Shown: positions 42,016 through 52,565 of the stretch, one piece after another
Layout: every line of letters begins with the position of its first letter
How positions within the stretch are numbered: position 1 is the stretch's first letter
From: Staphylococcus equorum
GTDB taxonomy: Bacteria; Bacillota; Bacilli; Staphylococcales; Staphylococcaceae
Direction: 5' to 3'
DNA length: 64,000 nucleotides
Assembly: GCF_001747895.1 (NCBI RefSeq)
Contig: NZ_LNNB01000028.1
Location: 36,199-100,198 of the forward strand
Program-made: the position numbers and the translations under genes
The notes under the pieces: model-generated
The model's database searches: none
Told to the model about the DNA's origin: nothing
The model's input: only the letters and a program-made list of their open reading frames with translations

Positions 42016-42031
42016 ATGTAAACGTTTACAT
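42016..42031. promoter_or_regulatory. cre-like perfect palindrome
   Basis: ATGTAAACGTTTACAT is a 16-bp perfect palindrome containing TGTAAACGTTTACA, which fits the cre consensus. It lies 129 bp upstream of the transporter start. Confidence 0.6.
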
Positions 42032-42160
42032 TGTTGTGTGAGACAATACGAAGTTACATTGATAGACGTGTACAAAGGGGTTATATAATGTAATGCGATC
42101 TATTTCACAATGATGATTTTACGTTTTTAACAAAAATTACTACTAACAAAGGGGATTACT

Positions 42161-43243
42161 ATGAAGAAGGTATTTTTAATAGGTAGTGCCTTAATTGGTA
42201 TCATTGTAGGCGCTGGATTTGCTTCAGGACAAGAAATTCTACAATATTTTACTAGTTTCGGTATGATGGGCATATTTGCAGCAATTGTTTCAACAATGCT
42301 ATTTTCATATATTGGTATGGTGCTTGTATGGCTAGGTAGTAAGTTTAAAGCTCAGAGTCATAATGATGTAATACATAAATTAACAGGCGGTACATTGTTT
42401 GGTAAAGTGCTTGCATGGGTGATAGATATTGTACTCATCATCGCCTTGTTTGGATTTGGTGTCGTAATGCTCGCTGGTGGTGGCTCGAACTTTGAGCAAC
42501 AGTTTGGTATACCGGCAGTCATTGGAACGCTATTAATGGTTCTTTTAGTATTTTTATTCGGTATGTTACGTGTAGATAATGTGGTTAAAGTTATCGGTAA
42601 TATTACACCGTTATTGATTGTAGCTATTCTAGTTGTTGCTGTGTATTGCTTGTTTACAATGTCAGGTACGTTTACTGAACTTACTGACATAGCTAAAGAA
42701 CATACATCAGCGGTGCCGAATTGGTTTATTTCAGGCGTTAATTACGTTTCGTTAAATATCAGTTTAGGGGCAACTATGGCAATCGTTATGGGTGGTAGTG
42801 AGAAAAATCCTAAGATAGCTGCATGGGGCGGTTTCGTCGGAGGATTCGTTTTAGGTGTGATGATCATGATAAGTCATTTTGCGATACTTTCTAAAATTGA
42901 AACGGTAGGAGATTTACCAATGCCGATGTTAGGGCTTGTCAACGATATCTCACCAATTTTAGGTGTCCTTATGTCTATCATTATCTATTTAATGATATTT
43001 AATACGTGTTTAGGTATGTTCTATTCACTTGCTACACGTTTTACTACTCCTGAAACAATACAGTTTAAAGTATTTTATATCGTATCTATTTTAATTGGCT
43101 TTGCAGTAAGCTTTGCAGGCTTTACAGACTTAATGTCATTCTTTTATCCATTTATTGGTTATTTAGGATTAGTATTAATTGTGGTATTAATTTACGCACC
43201 ATTTAAAGTTAAACGATTAGAGAAAAAAGGACAATTACCATAA
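42161..43243 (+). CDS. YkvI-family membrane transporter-like protein
   Basis: 360 aa with about ten transmembrane helices. IGSALIGIIVGAGFASGQEI at the N-terminus and SGVNYVSLNISLGATMAIV in the middle resemble the unwound-helix motifs of APC/LeuT-like secondary transporters, and match proteins usually annotated YkvI. Substrate unknown. AAAGGGG precedes the start, and a cre-like palindrome lies upstream. Confidence 0.75.
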   Translation: MKKVFLIGSALIGIIVGAGFASGQEILQYFTSFGMMGIFAAIVSTMLFSYIGMVLVWLGSKFKAQSHNDVIHKLTGGTLFGKVLAWVIDIVLIIALFGFGVVMLAGGGSNFEQQFGIPAVIGTLLMVLLVFLFGMLRVDNVVKVIGNITPLLIVAILVVAVYCLFTMSGTFTELTDIAKEHTSAVPNWFISGVNYVSLNISLGATMAIVMGGSEKNPKIAAWGGFVGGFVLGVMIMISHFAILSKIETVGDLPMPMLGLVNDISPILGVLMSIIIYLMIFNTCLGMFYSLATRFTTPETIQFKVFYIVSILIGFAVSFAGFTDLMSFFYPFIGYLGLVLIVVLIYAPFKVKRLEKKGQLP

Positions 43244-43367
43244 TATAATAGAAATAAAATCACTATGATCATTTATATAGGCTTTATTTTACAAATTTGA
43301 ATATTAAGATAGAATGAATAGGCATAGAACTAAGAAAAACAGATTGTATTGTGAGAGGAGTACTATT

Positions 43368-43574
43368 ATGGTATTTGTTGCATTAATATTATTTATTTTA
43401 TCTTTAGTCTTACTTATTTATTCTATTGCATTATTAATGGGCAAAGATGGTTCGTTATTTAGTTTGTTTACGGACGGTGAAAAAACTTTAACTAAAGGGC
43501 AAAAGTTATTGATTTATATCGTTACGATTGTTTTATTAGTGATAAGTTTAGTCTGGTTACTTAATTTAATTTAA
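43368..43574 (+). CDS. Small two-helix membrane protein, unknown function
   Basis: 68 aa from 43368 with GAGGAG 7 bases upstream; the frame open from 43314 would place a charged, unlikely extension before the ribosome binding site. Two helices (VFVALILFILSLVLLIYSIA; LLIYIVTIVLLVISLVWLL) are separated by a short charged loop (GDGEKTLTKGQK-like). I do not recognise the family. It lies 124 bp after the YkvI-like gene and may be cotranscribed. Confidence 0.65.
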   Translation: MVFVALILFILSLVLLIYSIALLMGKDGSLFSLFTDGEKTLTKGQKLLIYIVTIVLLVISLVWLLNLI

Positions 43575-43607
43575 AAGTTGTGTCTGTAGTTAAAAATTTA
43601 TATATAT

Positions 43608-43652
43608 TTAAAAAGTCTTTAAGAATACGTTGAGTTCTTAAAGGCTTTTTTA
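43608..43652 (+). terminator. Terminator after the small membrane protein gene
   Basis: AAAAAGTCTTTAAGAA pairs with TTCTTAAAGGCTTTTT (one mismatch or wobble), ending in a T run. Confidence 0.75.
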
Positions 43653-43730
43653 TTATCAATAGAACGTTATGAACTTTGATTTTATGCATACTTCCCTTAG
43701 AATTGTGCAAAAGCGTAAAATTTTAAATAT

Positions 43731-43772
43731 AAAAAGGACTAATCCGTTATTAAATGGATTAGTCCTTTTATT
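43731..43772. terminator. Bidirectional hairpin between convergent units
   Basis: AAAAAGGACTAATCC pairs with GGATTAGTCCTTTT, with A and T runs on the two sides. It lies between the small membrane protein gene and the end of the urease operon. Confidence 0.8.
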
Positions 43773-43773
43773 T

Positions 43774-43801
43774 TGAGGCTGGGTATTTATGTCCAGCCTC
43801 G
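43774..43801 (-). terminator. Terminator of the urease operon
   Basis: GAGGCTGGG and CCAGCCTC form a GC-rich stem just past the ureD stop. On the minus strand it is followed by AAAATAAAAGG, so its T tail is weak, and the hairpin at 43731-43772 probably backs it up. GAGGCTGGG hairpins of this kind recur in staphylococcal genomes. Confidence 0.65.
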
Positions 43802-43808
43802 AGAACAA

Positions 43809-44651
43809 CTAATATTTTCTTAAAAAGTCAACGTCACGATCGAAGATTTCTTTAACAACGTAAGTTTGTAATGTCGTTAAAATCTTTTCAATTACTTGCG
43901 TTTTATTAGATAAAATACGAATGCTAAAACCATGTGTTGGTAAGTGTGTAATACCAAAGCGACAATCATATGCTTGTTGCAAGTGTTTAATTTGATCGAA
44001 TACGTTATCTATGAATTTTTGGTTAACATCTGGGTGGATAAAATAACAAGAACCCAAGTGACTATAATGCTCCATATAACCAATATCATCAACTTTATTT
44101 TTAGTTGGATCAAGTAACATATTATCAAATACAACGAGATCATCATCTACATAAATTTCATTTAATAAATGCATATATGTGTAGCTAAAGGCTTTACCTT
44201 CTTTAGAATATCCAGGTGTTAAAATATCTGTATAAAATAAAGCTGCTGTTGAACTCAAGTTAAATGTATTATGTTGGTAGAATTTGGCATTTTCAAAAGC
44301 GATAATTGGGTCGCCTACATATTCCGCATAAGCGTTATCTTTAATATTGAAATTTTGATATTGTTCCACATGATCATTCAACGTTTTATAAATCTTTGTT
44401 GCACCTTGCGAAGTTAATATGACTTTCGCATTAGTGTCTATATTGAAGTTCATGTTATAGCGATCACCATCTAAATAACCGCCACCTACGTTTACAATAT
44501 AAAATGTAGGAATATCAGAGCCGTTTAAGTAAACTGGACGCATTACTTTTAATGCTCTTTCAAAAAAGATATCACGCGCAACAGATTTTTTTCCGTTATT
44601 AAAAACAGTTAGATCTAATTGGCCGGTCCATTGTGGATTTGATTCAGACAT
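43809..44651 (-). CDS. ureD: Urease accessory protein UreD
   Basis: 280 aa. Part of the UreD-UreF-UreG complex that delivers nickel to apo-urease. [20 protein letters not shown] and [14 protein letters not shown] are conserved UreD/UreH segments. Last gene of the leftward operon; its ATG shares one base with the ureG stop (TAATG). Confidence 0.93.
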   Translation of the reverse strand: MSESNPQWTGQLDLTVFNNGKKSVARDIFFERALKVMRPVYLNGSDIPTFYIVNVGGGYLDGDRYNMNFNIDTNAKVILTSQGATKIYKTLNDHVEQYQNFNIKDNAYAEYVGDPIIAFENAKFYQHNTFNLSSTAALFYTDILTPGYSKEGKAFSYTYMHLLNEIYVDDDLVVFDNMLLDPTKNKVDDIGYMEHYSHLGSCYFIHPDVNQKFIDNVFDQIKHLQQAYDCRFGITHLPTHGFSIRILSNKTQVIEKILTTLQTYVVKEIFDRDVDFLRKY

Positions 44652-45265
44652 TAAGCTAATCCTTTAAGAAATACATCTTGTTCAATCCACTCAAGTACAT
44701 TGTCTAAGCCTTCATCGGTTTTAAGGTTTGTAAAAGTGAATGGGCGGTTACCGCGGAATGCTTTTGTATCTTCTGCCATGCGTTCTAATGATGCATCAAC
44801 ATAAGGCGCTAAGTCAGTCTTATTGATTACAAAGTAGTCAGATTTAATCATACCTTGTCCACCTTTGCGTGGAATTTTTTCGCCTTGTGCCACATCAATA
44901 ATATAAATTGAAAAATCAACGAGTTCCGGACTGAAAGTTGCAGCTAAGTTATCGCCACCAGATTCAATGAAAATAAGTTCTATATCTTCATTGCGTTCTT
45001 TTAATTCATCAATTGCTGCAAAGTTCATTGACGCATCTTCACGAATTGCTGTGTGTGGACATCCACCTGTTTCAACACCGATAATTCTATCTTCAGGTAA
45101 TACACCTGAGTTAACTAATATTTTTTCATCTTCTTTTGTATATATATCATTAGTGATAACACCAATGCTTAAGTCTTTTGCTAAACGTTTAACAATTTTC
45201 TCGATAAGTTGGGTTTTACCTGCACCGACAGGGCCCCCGATACCTATTTTAACTGTCTCTGTCAT
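44651..45265 (-). CDS. ureG: Urease accessory GTPase UreG
   Basis: 204 aa SIMIBI GTPase. P-loop [17 protein letters not shown], metal-binding [12 protein letters not shown] (Cys-Pro-His), and [21 protein letters not shown] are all present. It supplies GTP hydrolysis for nickel insertion into UreC. AGGAGGACAATT precedes the start. Confidence 0.95.
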   Translation of the reverse strand: MTETVKIGIGGPVGAGKTQLIEKIVKRLAKDLSIGVITNDIYTKEDEKILVNSGVLPEDRIIGVETGGCPHTAIREDASMNFAAIDELKERNEDIELIFIESGGDNLAATFSPELVDFSIYIIDVAQGEKIPRKGGQGMIKSDYFVINKTDLAPYVDASLERMAEDTKAFRGNRPFTFTNLKTDEGLDNVLEWIEQDVFLKGLA

Positions 45266-45278
45266 AAAAATTGTCCTC

Positions 45279-45968
45279 CTAAGATATAAAAATTCTTACA
45301 TTGACGTTCTCGTGTTCCATCTGGTTGATTTCTAATCCTGGCGCAGTAATGCCTAATTGGGATTCATCCAATGTCATGATATGGTCTCTTGTCTCTTTCA
45401 TAAGTGGAATCATATGATGGACAATACGTTGACCAGCAGTTTGCCCTAAAGGAATTGCACGTACAGCATTTTGAGTTAAACTAGACACGTTTTGATATAA
45501 ATAATAATCAATAATTGTTTCGATATCGACTCCTAAATGATGTCCGAGCATCGTAAAACAAATGGCAGGATGCAACTTGGCTTTTTTCTCTTTTAGTTGT
45601 GCATTGTACCAGTCAATCCAGTCACTATCATAAAGTTCTGAAGCGAGTTTGACCATGCGGTTACCCATTTGTTTTGAACCTTGTCGTGTTTCTTTTGGTA
45701 AGTTTTGCACGAAAAGAATTTTATCTAATCGCAATATAGATTCTGAATCATTTTGGTCGAGCGCATCATAGACAAGGCGCATGGCTAAGCCATCTGCGTA
45801 TGTCAATTGTTCGTTTAAGAATAGCGTGAGCCATTGTTGGAAGCTTTCTTCGTCATGTACTGTGTCCCGTTGAATATAAGTTTCAAGTCCAAATGAATGA
45901 CTAAATGCACCTGTCGGAAATTGGGAATCACAAAATTGAAACAGACGTAGGTGTGCATGATCAGTCAT
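45279..45968 (-). CDS. ureF: Urease accessory protein UreF
   Basis: 229 aa. [23 protein letters not shown] is the UreF signature, and the C-terminal [21 protein letters not shown] is also conserved. It overlaps the end of ureE by 8 bp, indicating translational coupling. It acts as a gate controlling UreG during activation. Confidence 0.93.
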   Translation of the reverse strand: MTDHAHLRLFQFCDSQFPTGAFSHSFGLETYIQRDTVHDEESFQQWLTLFLNEQLTYADGLAMRLVYDALDQNDSESILRLDKILFVQNLPKETRQGSKQMGNRMVKLASELYDSDWIDWYNAQLKEKKAKLHPAICFTMLGHHLGVDIETIIDYYLYQNVSSLTQNAVRAIPLGQTAGQRIVHHMIPLMKETRDHIMTLDESQLGITAPGLEINQMEHENVNVRIFIS

Positions 45969-46413
45969 GTGAATGACCTATATGTCTAAATGCTTTATTT
46001 ACTTTACGGTCTTCATGTTCGTATGGAATCCCTAAATCTTTTAATAAAGATTCTACTAAGTAGTCGTATTGTACAAGCATTTCAGTTTCTGTAAATTGTG
46101 CTGGCAAATGTCTGTTTCCAAGTTGATGCGCTATATCTCCCATTTCTTGGAGCGTACGTGGTTTAATAACGAGTAAATCTTCAGAATTCACATCTACGAT
46201 AATCATATTCGTATCGTCTTTATATAAAATATCACCATATTGTAAATCAATAGGTTGTTTTAAACGTATACCAATTTCATTACCATGGTCTGTCGTTACA
46301 CGTTGAATACGTTTAACTAAATCAGAGTTTTCCAAGTATACTTTTTCTGTATGCTTACCTTTTTCACTATCAGCAATGTTAGCGATATTTCCTACAATTT
46401 CTTCGATGATCAT
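45961..46413 (-). CDS. ureE: Urease nickel metallochaperone UreE
   Basis: 150 aa. The N-terminal half is the peptide-binding domain; the C-terminal half has [14 protein letters not shown] with the conserved nickel His, and [16 protein letters not shown]. The tail is short (HIGHSHD) rather than the long His-rich tail of Klebsiella UreE, so its metal storage capacity should be low. TAGGAGGT precedes the start. Confidence 0.93.
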   Translation of the reverse strand: MIIEEIVGNIANIADSEKGKHTEKVYLENSDLVKRIQRVTTDHGNEIGIRLKQPIDLQYGDILYKDDTNMIIVDVNSEDLLVIKPRTLQEMGDIAHQLGNRHLPAQFTETEMLVQYDYLVESLLKDLGIPYEHEDRKVNKAFRHIGHSHD

Positions 46414-46423
46414 TTTTTACCTC

Positions 46424-48139
46424 CTAGAATAAGAAATAGCGTTGAGTTAACGGTAGTTCAGTAGCTGGTTCACTTGTGATTTTTTCACCGTCTACGAATA
46501 CTTCATATGTTTGTGGATCAACATCTATTTTTGGTGTTGCATTGTTGTTTTTCATATCTGCTTTACTTAACTTACGGATATTGCGAACAGGTCTCACTTT
46601 ACGTTTTAAGCCGAGTACTTTATCAATATCATTTTCGTATGCTGTTGAAGATACGAAAGTCATTGAAGTACTTTGCATATTGCCGCCTAATTGTCCGTAC
46701 ATTTTACGGTACTTCAATGGTTCGGAAGTAGGGATAGAACCGTTAGCATCTCCATTAATGGCTGTATTAATGAGTCCGCCTTTAAGGATAACGTCTGGTT
46801 TTACGCCAAAGAAAGCAGGTTCCCACATGATAATATCGGCGAGTTTGCCTTCTTCAATAGAACCAACGTAATCTGAAATACCATGTGTAATTGCAGGGTT
46901 AATCGTATATTTCGCTATATAACGTTTGATACGATTATTATCATTATGTTTACTGTCACCTTCTAATGCACCGCGTTGCTCTTTCATACGGTGCGCAACT
47001 TGCCAAGTACGTGTGATAACTTCACCGACACGTCCCATAGCTTGAGAATCAGAACTTACCATACTAAATACGCCAATATCATGTAATACATCTTCTGCTG
47101 CAATTGTTTCTTTACGAATACGTGAATCAGCAAATGCGATGTCTTCAGGGATTGCAGCGTTTAAGTGATGGGTAATCATGACCATATCTAAATGTTCGTC
47201 TACAGTATTTACTGTGTATGGAAGCGTTGGGTTTGTAGAAGAAGGTAAGATGTTTGGATAGGCAGCAGATTTAATTAAATCTGGCGCGTGGCCACCACCA
47301 GCACCTTCTGTATGGTACATGTGTAATACGCGGTTTTTTACTGCGGCCATCGTTTCTTCCATGAAACCAGCTTCATTTAATGTATCGGCGTGTAATGCGA
47401 TTTGAACATCATAGTCATCTGCGACTTGTAAAGCATGGTCTAATGCTGAGGGCGTTGCGCCCCAGTCTTCATGTACTTTTAAGCCAATCGCACCAGCATG
47501 TACTTGTTCTACTAAGGCAGTGTGATTTACTGCTTGCCCTTTACCAGTGAAACCGATATTTAATGGCAATGATTCCGCAGCTTCTAACATGCGGTGTAAG
47601 TGCCATGGTCCTGGAGTAACTGTAGTCGCTTTTGCACCTTCAGATGCACCAGTACCGCCACCAATATGTGTAGTTATACCACTTTCAAGTGCAACTTGTG
47701 ACTGTTCAGGATTAATAAAGTGAACGTGTGTATCGATACCACCAGCAGTTACGATTTTGCCTTCTGCAGAAATGATATCCGTCGTAGCACCAATGATAAT
47801 ATCTACGTTATCCATAATATCAGGGTTACCAGCTTTGCCGACTGCCATAATATAGCCATTTTTGATACCTATATCAGCTTTAATGATTTTATCGTAGTCG
47901 ATAATCATTGCATTTGTCATAACTAAATCTGCAACTTGTTTATCATCACGCGTGACATTAGGGTTTTGAGCCATGCCGTCTCTGATAGATTTACCACCAC
48001 CAAATGTTGCTTCATCACCATACGTAGCGTAATCTTTTTCTACTCTTGCAAATAAATTTGTATCTCCAAGTCTTACAGAGTCTCCAACAGTTGGTCCATA
48101 AAGACTTGTATATTGTGATTGCGTCATTTTAAAACTCAT
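46424..48139 (-). CDS. ureC: Urease alpha subunit
   Basis: 571 aa, the catalytic subunit hydrolysing urea to ammonia and carbamate in the cytoplasm. [15 protein letters not shown] gives two nickel His, [20 protein letters not shown] the carbamylated Lys (residue 221), [15 protein letters not shown] and [14 protein letters not shown] further active-site His. The mobile flap reads MVMITHHLN with Thr at residue 323, where most bacterial ureases have Cys; this replacement is known from staphylococcal ureases. Overlaps ureB by 4 bp (ATGA). Confidence 0.96.
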   Translation of the reverse strand: MSFKMTQSQYTSLYGPTVGDSVRLGDTNLFARVEKDYATYGDEATFGGGKSIRDGMAQNPNVTRDDKQVADLVMTNAMIIDYDKIIKADIGIKNGYIMAVGKAGNPDIMDNVDIIIGATTDIISAEGKIVTAGGIDTHVHFINPEQSQVALESGITTHIGGGTGASEGAKATTVTPGPWHLHRMLEAAESLPLNIGFTGKGQAVNHTALVEQVHAGAIGLKVHEDWGATPSALDHALQVADDYDVQIALHADTLNEAGFMEETMAAVKNRVLHMYHTEGAGGGHAPDLIKSAAYPNILPSSTNPTLPYTVNTVDEHLDMVMITHHLNAAIPEDIAFADSRIRKETIAAEDVLHDIGVFSMVSSDSQAMGRVGEVITRTWQVAHRMKEQRGALEGDSKHNDNNRIKRYIAKYTINPAITHGISDYVGSIEEGKLADIIMWEPAFFGVKPDVILKGGLINTAINGDANGSIPTSEPLKYRKMYGQLGGNMQSTSMTFVSSTAYENDIDKVLGLKRKVRPVRNIRKLSKADMKNNNATPKIDVDPQTYEVFVDGEKITSEPATELPLTQRYFLF

Positions 48140-48555
48140 GCTTTATACCCACTTTCTTTATTCGCATTTTCGTTTTCGTTTTCTTTATTTTCTTCTTCAG
48201 CTATTTCTGTAGCTGAATCGTTTGCTTCTTCTCTATAGACACGAGGCTCATCAATTGGCCCGTTTACAGCACCATGAAAACCATAAATTTTTCGTTTGCC
48301 AGAATATTCAACGAGTTGAACTTCTTTCTCATCACCTGGTTCAAAACGAACGGCTGCACCTGCCGGAATATCTAGTCGTTTACCATAGGCTTTTTCGTGG
48401 TCAAAATCTAACGCTGGATTTGCTTCAAAAAAGTGATAATGTGAGCCAACTTGTATTGGTCGATCTCCAGTATTTTTCACATTAAGTATTGTGGATTTAT
48501 GACCTTTATTTACTTCTATTTCTGTACGTTTAACTATAATTTCACCAGGTTTCAT
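48136..48555 (-). CDS. ureB: Urease beta subunit
   Basis: 139 aa. Conserved [35 protein letters not shown] and [20 protein letters not shown]. The last ~35 residues are an acidic, Asn/Glu-rich low-complexity tail ([15 protein letters not shown]) beyond the usual ~105-residue core, as seen in other staphylococcal UreB proteins. AGGAGG precedes the start. Confidence 0.94.
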   Translation of the reverse strand: MKPGEIIVKRTEIEVNKGHKSTILNVKNTGDRPIQVGSHYHFFEANPALDFDHEKAYGKRLDIPAGAAVRFEPGDEKEVQLVEYSGKRKIYGFHGAVNGPIDEPRVYREEANDSATEIAEEENKENENENANKESGYKA

Positions 48556-48570
48556 AATATAAATCCTCCT

Positions 48571-48873
48571 TTAAACGATTGGGTGATGGACGGTAATCAA
48601 TTTAGTTCCGTCAGGGAAAGTCGCTTCAATTTCCATTTCTGTTAGCATGTCGGCAACGCCTTCCATTACATCATCTTCACTTAATATTTGTTTCCCGTAA
48701 CTCATCAGTTCAGCCACGGTTTTCCCATCTCTAGCACCTTCAAGCAGTTCAAAACTAATTATGGCTACTGCCTCAGGATAATTTAATTTTAAACCGCGCT
48801 GTTGACGTCTGCGTGCTAAATCTGATGCTACGACTAACATCAACTTATCTTGTTCACGTTGTGTAAAATGCAC
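48571..48873 (-). CDS. ureA: Urease gamma subunit
   Basis: 100 aa from a GTG at 48873, giving the canonical [20 protein letters not shown] start; an in-frame GTG at 48882 is three codons upstream and too close to the GGAAAGG site. [20 protein letters not shown] and [18 protein letters not shown] are typical. First gene of the leftward ureABCEFGD operon. Confidence 0.93.
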   Translation of the reverse strand: MHFTQREQDKLMLVVASDLARRRQQRGLKLNYPEAVAIISFELLEGARDGKTVAELMSYGKQILSEDDVMEGVADMLTEMEIEATFPDGTKLITVHHPIV

Positions 48874-49088
48874 GAGCTTCACTACCTTTCCATTATTTAT
48901 ATCGTGTACGTTAATTATGTCCGCTATATAATGATATTCCGAATATTATTTAACTACAAGAATAACCCCTTGAGAGTGTGAAAAAATAAAAAAATGAATT
49001 TTATTACGGGCGATATGTATCTCTTTAAATTTAGTGGATATTAATATATTATTATTTAAGTCAAAGTATATAGAAATCAGGTGACGAT

Positions 49089-49994
49089 GTGGACGCTATT
49101 CGGATAATATTGAAGAATATTGCGCAAGTATTATTATTGAACAATCCATGGACAGGGTTGTTTGTTTTAGCAGGTATTTTTGTAGGTAATTGGAAAGTGG
49201 GGCTAATGGCTTTGAGTGCAAGTGTCATTTCCTTATTACTTGCAAAACGAACGAATTATTCCGAAGAGGAAATCAATACGGGATTGGCCGGGTTTAATCC
49301 CGTACTTACTGCCATTGCATTAACATTATTTTTAGTACCAGAATGGTATAGTGTGGTTATTGTATTAGTGGCAATTATTATAACAATGCCTATTGGTTCG
49401 GCATTTAGAGAATTTTTCAAACCATTTGGTGTGCCAATGTTAACAATGCCGTATGTATTTGTAAGTTGGATTGTATTACTCATGTCATTCCAATTTAAAT
49501 TTGTGAATGCAGATGTAAATATTTTACCGAATACTGTTCAGGAAATTGAGTTTTCTGGTCATAGTATCGACTTTATAAGTGCATTTTTAACGGGCTTCAG
49601 TGAAATCTTTTTACTCAAAAATATGATTGCAGGTATATTAATTCTTATTGGTATTTTTATTGCTTCTAGAAAAGCTGGTACATTTGCAATAATTGCAAAT
49701 ATTATAGGTTTTGCAGCAGTCACGGTACTTGGTGGCAATCACGACCAAATTAATGATGGCCTGTTTGGCTATAATGTCATACTTACAGTGTTAGCTTTAG
49801 GTGTAGCGTTTAGTACTAGAATTCCGCGTTATATAAGTATTGTGTTAGGCATTTTGCTAACTGTCGTTTTACATGCAGGCATGACTACGCTATTAACACC
49901 ATTTGGCTTGCCGGTATTTACATTGCCATTTATTATTGCTACATGGATTATGCTATTTGCGGGTAATCAAATGAAAGAACAACAAGTAGAGTGA
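49089..49994 (+). CDS. Urea transporter (UT family)
   Basis: 301 aa from a GTG start with CAGGTGA upstream. Two homologous halves, each with the urea-channel pattern: LNNPWTGLFVLAGIFVGNWK and LAGFNPVLTAIALTLFL in the first; LKNMIAGILILIGIFIASRK and LFGYNVILTVLALGVAF in the second; matching PFGVPMLTMPYVFVSWI and PFGLPVFTLPFIIATWI. About ten helices. Divergent from ureA with a 215-bp gap, so it supplies urea to the urease. Confidence 0.92.
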   Translation: MDAIRIILKNIAQVLLLNNPWTGLFVLAGIFVGNWKVGLMALSASVISLLLAKRTNYSEEEINTGLAGFNPVLTAIALTLFLVPEWYSVVIVLVAIIITMPIGSAFREFFKPFGVPMLTMPYVFVSWIVLLMSFQFKFVNADVNILPNTVQEIEFSGHSIDFISAFLTGFSEIFLLKNMIAGILILIGIFIASRKAGTFAIIANIIGFAAVTVLGGNHDQINDGLFGYNVILTVLALGVAFSTRIPRYISIVLGILLTVVLHAGMTTLLTPFGLPVFTLPFIIATWIMLFAGNQMKEQQVE

Positions 49995-50014
49995 TATAAC
50001 ATTTAAACTTAAAA

Positions 50015-50046
50015 CAATAGGGCTGAAAGGATAGTTAGCCTTATTG
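50015..50046 (+). terminator. Weak hairpin between the urea channel and nickel importer genes
   Basis: CAATAGGGCT (50015-50024) pairs with AGCCTTATTG (50037-50046) through one G-T pair. No strong T run follows, so read-through from the urea channel gene into the nickel operon is plausible. Confidence 0.5.
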
Positions 50047-50112
50047 TATGAGTTTTAAACTATAAATTTCTAATTGATTTTAAGAGTGATTTTTTAGAAA
50101 GAAGGAATATAA

Positions 50113-51591
50113 ATGAAAAAAATAGTTGTATTGTTTGCAACCGCAGCAATTACTTTAGCAGGTTGCAGTGGATCTGGAAGTCAATCTAAAGGAAACACTT
50201 TAGACATTGAATTACCTTTAAAAACAACTTCAATCGCCCCTTATGAAACAGATGTACCAGTGAAGATTGGCGCAGCAGAATCTTTGTTTAAAGCCTCCGC
50301 AGAAGGAAAAGTTCAAAAATTATTAGTTGAATCATATAACCAAAAGTCACCAACTCAACTAGACCTAAAATTAAAAGATGATATTAAATTCCAAAATGGT
50401 AAAAAAGTGACTGGTAAAGCAGTGAAATCTAGTTTAGAAGAAAGTATTGAGAAAAGTGACTTAGTAAAAGGTTCACTTCCTATCAAAGACATTAAAGTAG
50501 ATGGACAAAATGTTACGATTACGACAAAAGAAGCATATCCTGAGTTAGTTTCAGAGCTTGCTAGTCCATTTTCTGCAATCTATGATACGGAAGCAGAAGG
50601 CGATGTAAATAAAACCCCTGTTGGTACTGGACCATATCAAATTAAAGACTATAAGCAATCTCAAAAAATTAAGTTAGATCGAAATAAAGACTACTGGCAA
50701 GGTAAACCGAAACTAGATCATATCAATGTTACATATCAAGAGGATGGTAACGCACGGACAAGTGATTTAGAATCAGGTAAAGCAGATGTCATTACAGATG
50801 TACCTGTTGAAAAAGTAAAAACACTAAAAGAGAGTGATAAAACAAAAGTATCAAATGTCTCAGGATTTAGAACAGGCTTACTCTTATATAACCATACAAG
50901 CGATAAGATGACGCAACCTGTACGCGAAGCACTTGATAAAGTCATAGATCGTGAAAGTATTGCTAAAAATGTATCTAAAGGTCATGCTAAACCAGCGACC
51001 GGACCATTCAATACCAAATTAGATTTCATAGAGAACCAACAAGTACAGAAACAAGATATAGATAAAGCCAAACAAATCATGGAAAAAGAAGGCTATACAA
51101 AAGAACATCCATTACAATTAACAGTTTCAACATATAATGGACGTCCAGAGCTTCCAAAAATTGCACAAGTCATCCAATCAGATGCTAAAAAAGCAAATAT
51201 TGATATTAAATTACGTAATGTGGATGATATTCAAGGTTATCTAAAAGATAAAAGTCAGTGGGATGCGTCACTTTATAGCTTTGGTACGATTCCAAGAGGA
51301 GACACAGGTTATTTCTTCAACCAAGCGTACAAACCAGAAGGTGCGATTAACGCAGGTGATTATGACAATGACAAAGTGACTGAACTAATAAATCAATTTA
51401 ATAAAACAGTAGATACAAATGAACGTCATCATCTAACGAATGAAATTATTGATATAACGAACAATGACTTAGCAAATAGTTATATTTCATATAATGATAA
51501 TATCGTCGGTATGAGTAAAGATGTAGAAAACTTAAAAGCAACACCTGAAGGCGTCTACCTTATCGATTATAAAGTAGATAAAAAACAATGA
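50113..51591 (+). CDS. nikA: Nickel-type ABC transporter substrate-binding lipoprotein
   Basis: 492 aa. Lipoprotein signal MKKIVVLFATAAITLAGCSG (Cys at residue 18). The SBP_bac_5 (DppA/OppA/NikA) family fold is shown by DIKFQNGKKVTGKAVKSSLE, TPVGTGPYQIKDYKQSQKIK and ALDKVIDRESIAKNVSKGHAK. The family binds peptides or metal chelates; nickel is inferred from placement next to urease and from homology to the staphylococcal NikA/Opp2 system. First of five genes; overlaps nikB by 4 bp (ATGA). Confidence 0.84.
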   Translation: MKKIVVLFATAAITLAGCSGSGSQSKGNTLDIELPLKTTSIAPYETDVPVKIGAAESLFKASAEGKVQKLLVESYNQKSPTQLDLKLKDDIKFQNGKKVTGKAVKSSLEESIEKSDLVKGSLPIKDIKVDGQNVTITTKEAYPELVSELASPFSAIYDTEAEGDVNKTPVGTGPYQIKDYKQSQKIKLDRNKDYWQGKPKLDHINVTYQEDGNARTSDLESGKADVITDVPVEKVKTLKESDKTKVSNVSGFRTGLLLYNHTSDKMTQPVREALDKVIDRESIAKNVSKGHAKPATGPFNTKLDFIENQQVQKQDIDKAKQIMEKEGYTKEHPLQLTVSTYNGRPELPKIAQVIQSDAKKANIDIKLRNVDDIQGYLKDKSQWDASLYSFGTIPRGDTGYFFNQAYKPEGAINAGDYDNDKVTELINQFNKTVDTNERHHLTNEIIDITNNDLANSYISYNDNIVGMSKDVENLKATPEGVYLIDYKVDKKQ

Positions 51592-52565
51592 TATTAAAAA
51601 ATATACTTTCTAGAATTGGACAAATGATCATTGTATTGTTTGTCCTTTCTACTATCACGTTTATATTAATGAAACTTACGCCAGGAGACCCAGTCGACAA
51701 AATCTTACATTTAGATGTAGCTAATGTTTCAAGTGAACAAATTGAAGCCACTAAACAAAAATTAGGTTTAGATCAACCCGTAGTCATCCAATATATTCAA
51801 TGGTTAGGACAAATTGTACAATTGAATTTTGGTACGAGTTATCAAACCGGTGAACCTGTAATCAATGAATTGATTTATTATACGCCACCTACAGCATTCA
51901 TAGCTGTTTTGACTATTATTATTGTTTTTATTGTAGCAGTGCCATTAGGTATTATTGCAGCGAAATACTATCATACTTGGATTGATACCTTGATCCGGAT
52001 AGTAACATCTTTTACTGTTAGTATACCGTCCTTCTTTTTGGGAACATTATTGATTTATGTGTTTGCTCAAAAACTCAACTTGCTCCCATCATCCGGATTA
52101 GATTCGTTAGCAGGGTACGTCTTACCTGTGATAGCACTTAGCATAGGTATGAGTGCCTATTATGTCAGATTAATGCGTTCTAATTTAGTAGAATTGTACC
52201 AATCAAAAGAAGTAGAAGCGGCTCGCCTCAGAGGGATGTCTGAACGTTATATTTTATGGAAGGACTTGTTTAAACCTGCTATTTTACCGGTCGTTACAGT
52301 CTTGGGTATGTCTATAGGCAGTCTTATTGGAGGCACAGTGGTTATTGAAAACTTATTTAGCATACCAGGTATTGGCCATTTCTTAGTCGATAGTATTCGA
52401 GCAAGGGATTATCCTGTCGTGCAAGGTGCAGTCCTTATGATCGGCTTCCTTGTAGTTCTAGCTAACACCATCAGTGACTTACTGCTATTATGGCTAGATC
52501 CAAAACGGCGATACAATAAAAAACGTAAAAAGAATAAAGTAGCGCGTCAGGATGGTGAGATGTAA
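51588..52565 (+). CDS. nikB: Nickel-type ABC transporter permease
   Basis: 325 aa, six transmembrane helices. [20 protein letters not shown] at the start, [12 protein letters not shown] just after helix 1, and the ATPase-contact loop [20 protein letters not shown] are typical of the NikB/DppB permease class. It shares one base with the nikC start (TAATG). Confidence 0.86.
   Translation: MILKNILSRIGQMIIVLFVLSTITFILMKLTPGDPVDKILHLDVANVSSEQIEATKQKLGLDQPVVIQYIQWLGQIVQLNFGTSYQTGEPVINELIYYTPPTAFIAVLTIIIVFIVAVPLGIIAAKYYHTWIDTLIRIVTSFTVSIPSFFLGTLLIYVFAQKLNLLPSSGLDSLAGYVLPVIALSIGMSAYYVRLMRSNLVELYQSKEVEAARLRGMSERYILWKDLFKPAILPVVTVLGMSIGSLIGGTVVIENLFSIPGIGHFLVDSIRARDYPVVQGAVLMIGFLVVLANTISDLLLLWLDPKRRYNKKRKKNKVARQDGEM

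Noticed and set aside
46476..48485. Plus-strand frames opposite ureC and ureB
   Set aside because: Entirely opposite conserved urease genes and without recognisable protein features.
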